5,426 nt of DNA from an uncultured Clostridium sp. GTDB taxonomy: Bacteria; Bacillota; Clostridia; UBA1212; UBA1255. Within the stretch, counting starts at the first letter, position 1, and the number at the start of each line of letters is the position of its first letter. The notes below the pieces were generated by a model that was given only the letters and a program-made list of their open reading frames with translations, ran no database searches and was not told the DNA's origin. Positions 1 through 5,426 of the stretch are shown piece after piece. The stretch is from assembly GCA_900555605.1 (NCBI GenBank), contig USLW01000166.1:1-5426 (forward strand), read 5' to 3'. A program made the position numbers and the translations under genes.

Positions 1-65
1 CGCCGCACCGTCCCACCTGTAGCCGCATAATTTCCGTTTTTATAATCGAGGCGTTTCAAACCCAT
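1..65 (-). CDS. Possible N-terminal fragment of an unidentified protein (partial, weak)
   Basis: Reading the minus strand from an ATG at 65-63 gives 21 open codons to the window edge, beginning MGLKRLDYKNGNYAATGG. The frame stays open upstream of this ATG for about 10 more codons before a TGA near 98-96, so the start is uncertain. The peptide looks protein-like (mixed charged, Gly and aromatic residues), but it is too short to assign to a family. No Shine-Dalgarno sequence sits at normal distance before the ATG, which counts against it. If real, it would be the next gene on the same strand as the MMPL transporter, starting 70 bp after that gene's stop codon. It could equally be chance reading through intergenic DNA. 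Confidence 0.22.
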   Translation of the reverse strand, partial: MGLKRLDYKNGNYAATGGTVR

Positions 66-82
66 GTATACACCGGCCAGAA

Positions 83-96
83 ATCCGCCGGCGGAT
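83..96. repeat. 14-bp perfect palindrome downstream of the MMPL gene
   Basis: ATCCGCCGGCGGAT is a perfect inverted repeat about 40 bp past the MMPL stop codon. On the minus strand it is followed by TTTCTGG, so it could act as a weak intrinsic terminator for the MMPL transcript. The T-tract is short and the stem would need a 4-nt loop leaving only 5 pairs, so this reading is weak. A protein-binding site is the alternative. I see no better terminator in bases 1-135; an ACAG/CTGT mini-stem followed by TTTT (minus strand, about 103-117) is weaker still. Confidence 0.3.
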
Positions 97-135
97 CACA
101 AAACAGCTCCATCTGTATATTTTAATATGTTTCCT

Positions 136-2595
136 TCATTTTTCAGCTTTTCTTTCCCTATTTACACTGTTTTCCTTTTTCAGGCGCCGCTCCCGCCAGC
201 CATTCAGAGACAGCAGTGCCAGCGGTCTGTCAAACAATATCAGCAGGCCGGGCAGTACCAGAAGCACCGCCGCCATAGAAATCACCGTTCCCTGTGCCAG
301 CAGACGGCCAATCGTAAACACATATGCATTAGAAGCAATCAGACCCACAAAAAGCCCCGCGATGCTCATAATTCCTCCGGAGGTCAAAATAGTAGGATAT
401 GCTTGGTAAAATGCGGATTTTGCCGCTTCTGCCGGCAGCAGGCTCCGGCGGTCTTCAAGATATTTGGATGTCATCAGAATTGCATAATCAATGGTAGCCC
501 CCATCTGAATCGCCGTAATGACAATGTAGCTGATAAACAATACAGGATTTCCCTTGACATACTCAAGACCGAAATTGATCCAGATTGCGCCCTGAATGAT
601 CAGCACCAGCAGAATCGGAATACCGATCGAACGAAACGTCAGCATGAGGATCACAGAGATGAATAGAATTGTAACAACGGAAATCAGCGTAACGTCCCGA
701 TCAAAGGTCAAAGAAATATCATAAAAGCTCACACTGTTTCCAGCTAAATAGCTTTCCGGATAATATGGCTTGATCTCCTGGCGCAGCGTCTGTATCAGTG
801 CAAAGGTTTCCTCTGTTTCAACACCGGACTGCAGATTGCACACAATCCGCGTATAACGCGCTCCCTGAAGCTGCGCGACGGCTGCCGACAGCTTCGTCTG
901 CACCAGATTCAGAATTGCTTTTATCTGAAACGCGCTGTTGCGCAGGCTGAAAACCGCCAGCGCTGGATACTTGGCGCGAAGCGGTGCCAGAAGTTCCGAC
1001 TCCATAGCAAGGATCTCCTCCGCACTTTTCCCGTCAATCTGCCGCTTCAGCGCACCCACCAATTCTGCTGCCTCTGGGTCCAGCTGCGCCGGGTCGATTT
1101 TCCGGAGCAAAGCAGCCGCAGTTTCCACAACCTGTGCGCTTGTATAATTCTTTTCATTAAAATCATCATACACCGCCTGGAAATAATCATAAACAGAAAT
1201 GGCTGTCAGTTCCGGCGAGATCATAAGCTTGTAATATGCAAACGCTGCCTCTGCCAGGGGCGGATCAATACTGAAGCGAGCCGCCGCCTCCTCTGCGGTG
1301 AGCGGATCAAACAGACCGGTGGCAGCAAGTCCGGTAACCCCGTCGATCAGGCGCTGCTCCTCAAGCAGCGCAGTCACTGCTTTTTCTTTTGCAAAGTCCC
1401 CCTTCGGAAGCACCACGGCCAAACGGTTTCTGGCGCCGAATACTTCTTCGATTGCTTCCGTATCCGCAACATATGCGGTCCTTTTGCCGGAAGGATACGT
1501 GCCTTCATAATAAATAAAATGGAGATATGCGCTTAAAAATGCGCCGGTAATCATGAGCACCACAAAAGCTGCAGACAGCACGCGCCTTGCTCTTACCGAA
1601 AAGCGTCCGATGGTTTTTCCTTTGCTGATCAAAACCCTGTGTCTTGTCTTCTCCAGCAGACCGGCACAGAAATACAAAATCCCGGGCATAAGCAGAAATA
1701 CCGTCACCATCGTTATAATCACACCTTTTGTCAGCACTATGCCGATATCAAAGCCCAGCCTGAAATTCATGAACATGATTGCAACGAGTCCGGCCACTGT
1801 TGTAAGGCTGCTGGCTAAAATCGCAGGGATCGACCTCTGCAGCGCGGCAACCATTGCCGTTCTTTTATCACATGCTTCTTTTTCTTTAATAAATGCGTGC
1901 AGCAAAATAATGGAATAATCAATTCCGAGGGCCAGCTGTAAAATGACTGCAATCGAATTAGTAATGGAGGAGATCTCGCCCAGCAGATAATTCGTACCCA
2001 TATGGATCACGCAGCTGACGCCCAAAACCAGCAGGCAGATCGGCACCTCTATATAAGAATGGGAGGTTAGCAACAAAATCAGGATGATCACAAGCACAGA
2101 CAATCCTAAAATCAAATTGATTTCATCGGAAAGTCCCTTTGTCAGACTGATTCCGCGCACCACCTCTCCGCCGAATGCCGCATCATAAGAAGCAAGCAGT
2201 TCTTCAATGGCGTAGACAGCCTGTTTGGAGGATTCCGCCGTATCCTTCTCTTCCATTGTAATTTCGTACAGCGCGTTTTTTGAAATATAGTCTGAGGCGT
2301 CGCCGTCAAACGCCACTGCCCGCACGCCGGGGATCTTGGCCATCTGGGCGCCAAGCTGCTTCGCCGTTTCCACATCAACATTCCTGACCATTACCAGCGC
2401 GGAGCCATATGTAACAAATTCCTGATCCATAATTTCGAGGGCCTGTTTTGTCTCCGAATCCTCCGGAAGGTATTTGGTTACATCATAATTTATACGCGTA
2501 CTCCCGATATGCAGCACGGAAAATATTACTGCCGCCGCAAACAAAGCAAACAAAGCATATCTGCATGCAACAATTGCCTCAGCAATCTTTTTCAT
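136..2595 (-). CDS. MMPL/RND-superfamily membrane transporter
   Basis: An 819-residue proton-driven exporter of the MMPL family, expected in the cytoplasmic membrane. It shows the duplicated RND layout: TM1 (about 10-30), an extracytoplasmic loop (about 33-158), TM2-6 (about 160-313), TM7 (about 339-361), a larger loop (about 363-632), and TM8-12 (about 636-788), with a basic C-terminal tail. Each half carries the family's Asp-Tyr pair in its fourth helix: GIDYSIILL (D226/Y227) and ATIDYAILM (D703/Y704), equivalent to the proton-relay pairs known in mycobacterial MmpL proteins. The helices after each pair are similar to one another (SLTTVAGLVAIMF versus SGGIMSIAGLFVG), as expected from internal duplication. 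The start at 2595 has AAGGA 10 nt upstream and begins directly before TM1. Substrate is unknown; family members export lipids, siderophores or drugs. It is transcribed divergently from the ABC exporter genes. Family confidence is high; function beyond export is open. Confidence 0.95.
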   Translation of the reverse strand: MKKIAEAIVACRYALFALFAAAVIFSVLHIGSTRINYDVTKYLPEDSETKQALEIMDQEFVTYGSALVMVRNVDVETAKQLGAQMAKIPGVRAVAFDGDASDYISKNALYEITMEEKDTAESSKQAVYAIEELLASYDAAFGGEVVRGISLTKGLSDEINLILGLSVLVIILILLLTSHSYIEVPICLLVLGVSCVIHMGTNYLLGEISSITNSIAVILQLALGIDYSIILLHAFIKEKEACDKRTAMVAALQRSIPAILASSLTTVAGLVAIMFMNFRLGFDIGIVLTKGVIITMVTVFLLMPGILYFCAGLLEKTRHRVLISKGKTIGRFSVRARRVLSAAFVVLMITGAFLSAYLHFIYYEGTYPSGKRTAYVADTEAIEEVFGARNRLAVVLPKGDFAKEKAVTALLEEQRLIDGVTGLAATGLFDPLTAEEAAARFSIDPPLAEAAFAYYKLMISPELTAISVYDYFQAVYDDFNEKNYTSAQVVETAAALLRKIDPAQLDPEAAELVGALKRQIDGKSAEEILAMESELLAPLRAKYPALAVFSLRNSAFQIKAILNLVQTKLSAAVAQLQGARYTRIVCNLQSGVETEETFALIQTLRQEIKPYYPESYLAGNSVSFYDISLTFDRDVTLISVVTILFISVILMLTFRSIGIPILLVLIIQGAIWINFGLEYVKGNPVLFISYIVITAIQMGATIDYAILMTSKYLEDRRSLLPAEAAKSAFYQAYPTILTSGGIMSIAGLFVGLIASNAYVFTIGRLLAQGTVISMAAVLLVLPGLLILFDRPLALLSLNGWRERRLKKENSVNRERKAEK

Positions 2596-2605
2596 ATAAA
2601 ATTGA

Positions 2606-2612
2606 TCCTTTC
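2606..2612 (-). promoter_or_regulatory. Ribosome binding site of the MMPL gene
   Basis: On the minus strand GAAAGGA lies here, 10 nt before the ATG at 2595. An AGGTGA sits just upstream at 2616-2611. The site supports 2595 as the start rather than the longer overlapping minus-strand reading frames. Confidence 0.65.
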
Positions 2613-2622
2613 ACCTGATGTC

Positions 2623-2640
2623 CGCCGCAAGCAGCGGGCG
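2623..2640. other. Small GC-rich hairpin in the MMPL leader
   Basis: CGCCGC (2623-2628) pairs with GCGGGCG (2634-2640), with one bulged base and a 5-nt loop. It falls in the predicted 5' untranslated region of the MMPL mRNA, just upstream of the ribosome binding site, which it does not cover. No T-tract follows on either strand, so it is not a terminator. A chance GC-rich fold is possible. Confidence 0.3.
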
Positions 2641-2678
2641 AAACATATATACAGAATATGATATTTTTTCTGCGCCAT

Positions 2679-2707
2679 ATTATAGCCGAACCGTAGAAAA
2701 AATACAA
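2679..2707 (-). promoter_or_regulatory. Sigma-70/SigA-type promoter for the MMPL gene
   Basis: On the minus strand a TTGTAT -35 box (2707-2702) and a perfect TATAAT -10 box (2684-2679) are separated by exactly 17 bp. Transcription would start near 2672, giving a leader of about 77 nt before the MMPL ATG. The match is strong for a housekeeping promoter. An imperfect AT-rich dyad (CATAT at 2644-2648, ATATG at 2656-2660) lies just downstream of the predicted start and could be a repressor site, but this is speculative. Confidence 0.75.
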
Positions 2708-2722
2708 TGCGTCTGCCGGCGC

Positions 2723-2743
2723 TTCTGCCGCTGAGCGGCAGGA
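2723..2743. promoter_or_regulatory. Dyad-symmetric sequence between the divergent promoters (candidate operator)
   Basis: TTCTGCCGC (2723-2731) and GCGGCAGGA (2735-2743) form an inverted repeat around TGA: 7 perfect pairs plus one G-T and one further pair. The sequence lies about 15 bp upstream of the MMPL -35 box and about 22 bp upstream of the ABC -35 box. TCTGCCG also occurs once more as a direct copy at 2712-2718. With no T-tract on either side it is not a terminator. Its central placement fits a regulator acting on both promoters, but no regulator gene is in the window, so the role is inferred. Confidence 0.45.
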
Positions 2744-2765
2744 TTCCATCAATGCCGGAGAGATC

Positions 2766-2794
2766 TTTACAAAACGCAAACAGCAATGTATCAT
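2766..2794 (+). promoter_or_regulatory. Sigma-70/SigA-type promoter for the ABC exporter operon
   Basis: TTTACA (-35, 2766-2771) and TATCAT (-10, 2789-2794) are separated by 17 bp; each box differs from consensus at one position. Predicted transcription start is near 2801, giving a leader of about 54 nt that contains the terminator-like hairpin at 2809-2844. This is the only well-spaced plus-strand promoter I find upstream of the first ABC gene. Confidence 0.65.
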
Positions 2795-2808
2795 AGCATC
2801 TGTTCTGA

Positions 2809-2844
2809 ATCCCGCTCAATCAAAAACGGGAGCGGCGGATTTTT
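2809..2844 (+). terminator. Terminator-like hairpin in the ABC operon leader (possible attenuator)
   Basis: ATCC-CGCTC (2809-2817) can pair with GAGCG-GC-GGAT (2830-2840): 9 pairs with a 2-nt bulge and a 12-nt loop. The stem is followed directly by Ts (2840-2844). It sits between the predicted transcription start and the ABC start codon, so it could terminate or slow leader transcription, or structure the ribosome landing site. The large loop, the bulge and the short T-tract make it a weak terminator. No antiterminator partner or ligand-binding fold is visible in the short leader. Confidence 0.35.
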
Positions 2845-2854
2845 ATGTTAAATT

Positions 2855-4591
2855 ATGAAGACAATTGCATTTTATCTAAAACCGTATATCGGGCGCATGC
2901 TTGGCGGGCTCTCCATAAAAATGATCGGAACCATCATGGATCTTTTTCTGCCTTGGATCTTGTCCAAGATCATTGATGATGTGGTCCCGCAGCGGGATAT
3001 CAGGCAGATTCTGCTTTGGGGCGGCGCAATGGTCTTTTGCGCCGTGGCTGCGGTAGTTACCAATATCATCGCCAACAGGATGGCGTCCAAGGTTGCCATG
3101 CTTACAACAAAAGCTGTCCGGCACGATCTTTTTACCAAGATCTCATATCTCTCCTGCCGGCAGGTGGACCAGTTTACCGTGTCCTCGCTGGAATCACGGC
3201 TGACCACGGATACATACCACGTGCATCAGATGATCGGAATGATGCAGCGGCTCGGAATACGGGCTCCGATTTTACTGCTCGGCGGAATTATGATTACGCT
3301 GACCCTTGACCCGGTGCTGACGCTGGTGCTGCTGTCCGTTCTGCCTTTTATCGGCGGTCTCGTTTATCTTATAACAAAAAAGGGAATTCCGCTCTATCTG
3401 CTGCTGCAGAAAGGGATTGACGCCCTGGTCCGGACGGTGCGGGAAAACATCACCGGAATCCGGGTAATCAAGGCGCTTTCCAAGACAGAATATGAAAAAC
3501 AGCGATTTCAGAAAGTAAACCGGGAGGTCGTAGCGCGGGAAGAACGCGCAGGCATGACAATGGCATTCACAAATCCGCTGATGAACGTCTTTCTGAATTT
3601 AGGCTTGACCGCCGTCATTCTGGTGGGAGCCTTCCGCGTAAATATGGGTCTGACGCAGAGCGGAAAAATCATCGCTTTTCTTACTTATTTTACGATTATA
3701 TTAAACGCTATGCTCTCCATTACCCGGATGTTTGTTATGTATTCGAAGGGCAGCGCGGCGGCCGGCCGCATCGGCGAGGTTCTGCACGCAGAAGAAGATA
3801 TGGCAGTCCGCCCCGAAGATTCCATTGATACGCCGTATCATATTATTTTTTCTCATGTCACATTCTCTTACCATAAAATGCAGGACAATTTATCCGACAT
3901 TTCGTTTCAGCTTAAGCGCGGGGATGTGCTGGGGATGATCGGCGCCACAGGCTGCGGCAAAAGTACAATTGCCGCGCTGCTGATGCGGCTGTATGATACG
4001 GACACAGGTGAAATCCGCATCTCCGGCCAGCAGGTAAACACGATTCCGGAGGAACGTCTGCATACGATGTTCGGCGTAACCTTTCAGAACGACGCCCTGT
4101 TCGCAGATACAATTTATGAAAATATTGACTTCGGCCGGAGACTGCCCCGGGAGCAGATTCTGCTGGCTGCGGAATGTGCGCAGGCAATGGAATTTATTGA
4201 GGCGCTGCCGGACCGCTTTGATCACATGCTCACGCAGAAAGGAACCAATCTGAGCGGCGGGCAGAAGCAGAGGCTCCTGATCGCAAGAGCCCTTGCCGGC
4301 GCACCGGAAATTCTGATTCTGGACGATGCCTCCAGCGCGCTGGATTATAAAACGGATGCAAAAATGCGCCGGGCAATCGCAGCGCATTACAGCGGAACCA
4401 CTACGATCATTATCGCGCAGCGGATCAGTTCCATTTTACATGCCGACCGGATTCTCGTGCTGGATGAGGGCCGGATAGCAGGGAGTGGCACACATGAAGA
4501 GCTGCTGAAATCATGTGAAATTTACCGCGAAATCAGTCAGTCACAGATGGGAGGCATGCACGATGGCCAAGATGCCGCGCGCAATTCCTGA
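2855..4591 (+). CDS. ABC exporter half-transporter, degenerate-site subunit of a heterodimer
   Basis: A 578-residue membrane-ATPase fusion, normal length for a bacterial ABC half-exporter. The membrane domain spans about 10-300 with six predicted helices; the ATPase domain spans about 328-565. Visible motifs are A-loop Y339, Walker A GATGCGKST (363-371), Q-loop Q411, signature LSGGQ (466-470), Walker B ILILD (486-490) and D-loop SALD (494-497). The residue after Walker B is D491 instead of the catalytic Glu, and the switch His is replaced by Q522 (IIIAQRISSI). This pattern is known from the non-catalytic subunits of heterodimeric exporters such as TM287 of TM287/288 and BmrC of BmrCD. The partner is encoded next, overlapping by 29 bp. 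TAA at 2849-2851 blocks a longer ATG start and MKTIAFYLKPY is a typical N-terminus, so 2855 is chosen although no good ribosome binding site precedes it. Substrate is unknown. Confidence 0.95.
   Translation: MKTIAFYLKPYIGRMLGGLSIKMIGTIMDLFLPWILSKIIDDVVPQRDIRQILLWGGAMVFCAVAAVVTNIIANRMASKVAMLTTKAVRHDLFTKISYLSCRQVDQFTVSSLESRLTTDTYHVHQMIGMMQRLGIRAPILLLGGIMITLTLDPVLTLVLLSVLPFIGGLVYLITKKGIPLYLLLQKGIDALVRTVRENITGIRVIKALSKTEYEKQRFQKVNREVVAREERAGMTMAFTNPLMNVFLNLGLTAVILVGAFRVNMGLTQSGKIIAFLTYFTIILNAMLSITRMFVMYSKGSAAAGRIGEVLHAEEDMAVRPEDSIDTPYHIIFSHVTFSYHKMQDNLSDISFQLKRGDVLGMIGATGCGKSTIAALLMRLYDTDTGEIRISGQQVNTIPEERLHTMFGVTFQNDALFADTIYENIDFGRRLPREQILLAAECAQAMEFIEALPDRFDHMLTQKGTNLSGGQKQRLLIARALAGAPEILILDDASSALDYKTDAKMRRAIAAHYSGTTTIIIAQRISSILHADRILVLDEGRIAGSGTHEELLKSCEIYREISQSQMGGMHDGQDAARNS
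4549..4554 (+). promoter_or_regulatory. Ribosome binding site of the second ABC gene
   Basis: GGGAGG lies inside the end of the first ABC gene, 8 nt before the ATG at 4563. This near-ideal match and spacing fix the start at 4563 rather than the in-frame ATGs at codons 4 and 20, and suggest independent ribosome entry in addition to coupling with the upstream gene. Confidence 0.75.
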
Positions 4592-5426
4592 AAAGCCGCA
4601 GAACCGCAGAAAAACCCTAATGCGCCTTTGGGGATACCTTTATCAATATAAATGGGGCGTACTGGCTGCCGTCACGCCGGCGCTGATCAGTAACGTGCTG
4701 GCGCTGGTAGGGCCCAAGCTTTCAGGAGATGCCATTGATGCCATCGGCATAACCGCCGGCGGCGTAAATTTCCAGGCAGTTTTCGGATACTGCCTTTTAA
4801 TGGCCATCTTATACATCATTTCCGCGCTGCTGTCATATCTGCTTTCTGTGCTGATGATCCGAATCAGTCAAAAGACCGTATATCGTATGCGCTCTGATGT
4901 ATTCAATAAACTCGTAGAATTGCCGGTCCGCTATTTTGACGGCCATCAGGTAGGCGATATCGTCAGCCGCATCTCCTATGATATTGATACGATTAACGCC
5001 TCTCTGTCAAACGATCTGCTCCAGATTGCTGCAAGTGCCATTACCATTGTCGGATCCCTGGTTATGATGCTGCTGATTTCTCCGCTGCTGGTATTGGTAT
5101 TTGCCGTGACAATTCCGATTTCCATTTTCTTTACACGCTACATGACAAAAAAGGTGCGTCCCCTTTTCCGAAAGCGGTCGGAAACATTAGGCGCCCTGAA
5201 CGGATATGTCGAAGAGGTCATTTCCGGCCACAAAACCACAAAAGCATATCATACGGAAGCAGTCCGGATCCGCCGTTTTGACCAGCGGAACAACGACGCG
5301 GTGGAGGCCTATTATAATGCGGATTACTACGGTAGCATGACAGGTCCTTCTGTAAACTTTATCAATAACTTTTCTTTAGCGCTGGTCAGTGTGTTCGGTT
5401 CTCTGCTGTTTTTATTCGGAAGGCTG
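4563..5426 (+). CDS. ABC exporter half-transporter, second subunit (partial, membrane domain only)
   Basis: The first 288 codons of a second ABC half-exporter, open to the window end; full length would normally be about 580-630 residues. A basic N-terminal extension (about 1-20) precedes helices at about 30-50, 73-98, 154-172, 173-191 and 266-286. Family hallmarks are the coupling-region stretch LPVRYFDGHQVGDIVSRIS (120-138), followed by DIDTI, and GYVEEVISGHKTTKAY (214-229), both typical of the ABC exporter membrane domain. The ATPase domain lies beyond the window. The gene starts inside the preceding ABC gene in a different frame, so the two products are almost certainly made together and assemble as one exporter. 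Because the first subunit lacks the catalytic Glu and switch His, this subunit is expected to supply them. Substrate cannot be deduced. Confidence 0.93.
   Translation, partial: MAKMPRAIPEKPQNRRKTLMRLWGYLYQYKWGVLAAVTPALISNVLALVGPKLSGDAIDAIGITAGGVNFQAVFGYCLLMAILYIISALLSYLLSVLMIRISQKTVYRMRSDVFNKLVELPVRYFDGHQVGDIVSRISYDIDTINASLSNDLLQIAASAITIVGSLVMMLLISPLLVLVFAVTIPISIFFTRYMTKKVRPLFRKRSETLGALNGYVEEVISGHKTTKAYHTEAVRIRRFDQRNNDAVEAYYNADYYGSMTGPSVNFINNFSLALVSVFGSLLFLFGRL

Noticed and set aside
3..122. Plus-strand frame open from the left edge to TAA at 120-122
   Set aside because: About 39 codons with no recognisable protein character. It could be a gene tail entering from the left, but nothing supports it over chance.
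64..666. 200-codon plus-strand open frame
   Set aside because: It is antisense to the conserved C-terminal half of the MMPL transporter, has a low-complexity composition rich in Gln, Arg and His, and resembles no family.
938..1918. Three plus-strand open frames of 69-121 codons (938-1147, 1298-1510, 1553-1918)
   Set aside because: All are antisense shadows of the MMPL gene, with Ser/Ala-rich products and no support for a start.
2723..2743. Inverted repeat as an intrinsic terminator
   Set aside because: There is no T-tract on either strand, and it lies upstream of both divergent promoters, where no transcript in the window would need to end.
2579..2819. Two overlapping minus-strand frames of 71 and 75 codons spanning the intergenic region
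   Set aside because: They run across both predicted promoters and the dyad, are mutually exclusive, and have Cys/Arg-rich products without family resemblance.
3890..4387. 165-codon minus-strand open frame
   Set aside because: It is antisense to the ATPase domain of the first ABC gene, whose motifs are fully conserved in the plus frame.
1..5426. Mobile element, CRISPR array, tRNA/rRNA, phage or defence system
   Set aside because: No terminal inverted repeats with a transposase, no regularly spaced repeats, no recognisable RNA gene and no defence-type domains were seen; the complete genes are ordinary exporters.

Overview
The window is bacterial DNA of about 50% GC, densely coding, with clear sigma-70/SigA-type promoters. 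The family content (a Firmicutes-style MMPL exporter and a heterodimeric ABC exporter pair) suggests a Gram-positive member of the Clostridia, perhaps Lachnospiraceae-like. That placement is inference from style and composition; no taxonomic marker is present.

Layout: bases 1-135 lie downstream of the first large gene. They hold a 14-bp palindrome and, at the left edge, a possible but weakly supported start of another minus-strand gene. Bases 136-2595 (minus strand) encode a complete 819-residue MMPL/RND-superfamily membrane transporter. Bases 2596-2854 are a divergent intergenic region with one well-formed promoter for each direction, a dyad-symmetric sequence between the two promoters, and a terminator-like hairpin in the plus-strand leader. 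Bases 2855-4591 (plus strand) encode a complete ABC half-transporter (membrane domain plus ATPase domain). Bases 4563-5426 (plus strand) hold the first 288 codons of a second ABC half-transporter, cut by the window end before its ATPase domain.

How the genes fit together: the two ABC genes overlap by 29 bp and almost certainly form one heterodimeric exporter. The first subunit has aspartate in place of the catalytic glutamate after Walker B and glutamine in place of the switch histidine, so it is the degenerate-site subunit. The partner should carry the catalytic Glu and His, beyond the window. The MMPL transporter is read away from the ABC pair out of the shared control region, so the two export systems may be co-regulated, for example by one regulator binding the central dyad. 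No regulator gene is present, and no substrate can be deduced.

I see no RNA gene, CRISPR array, insertion sequence or toxin-antitoxin module. The ordinary reading is two multidrug/lipid-type exporters back to back. The points most worth a second look are the intergenic control elements and the unusual translation start of the first ABC gene.
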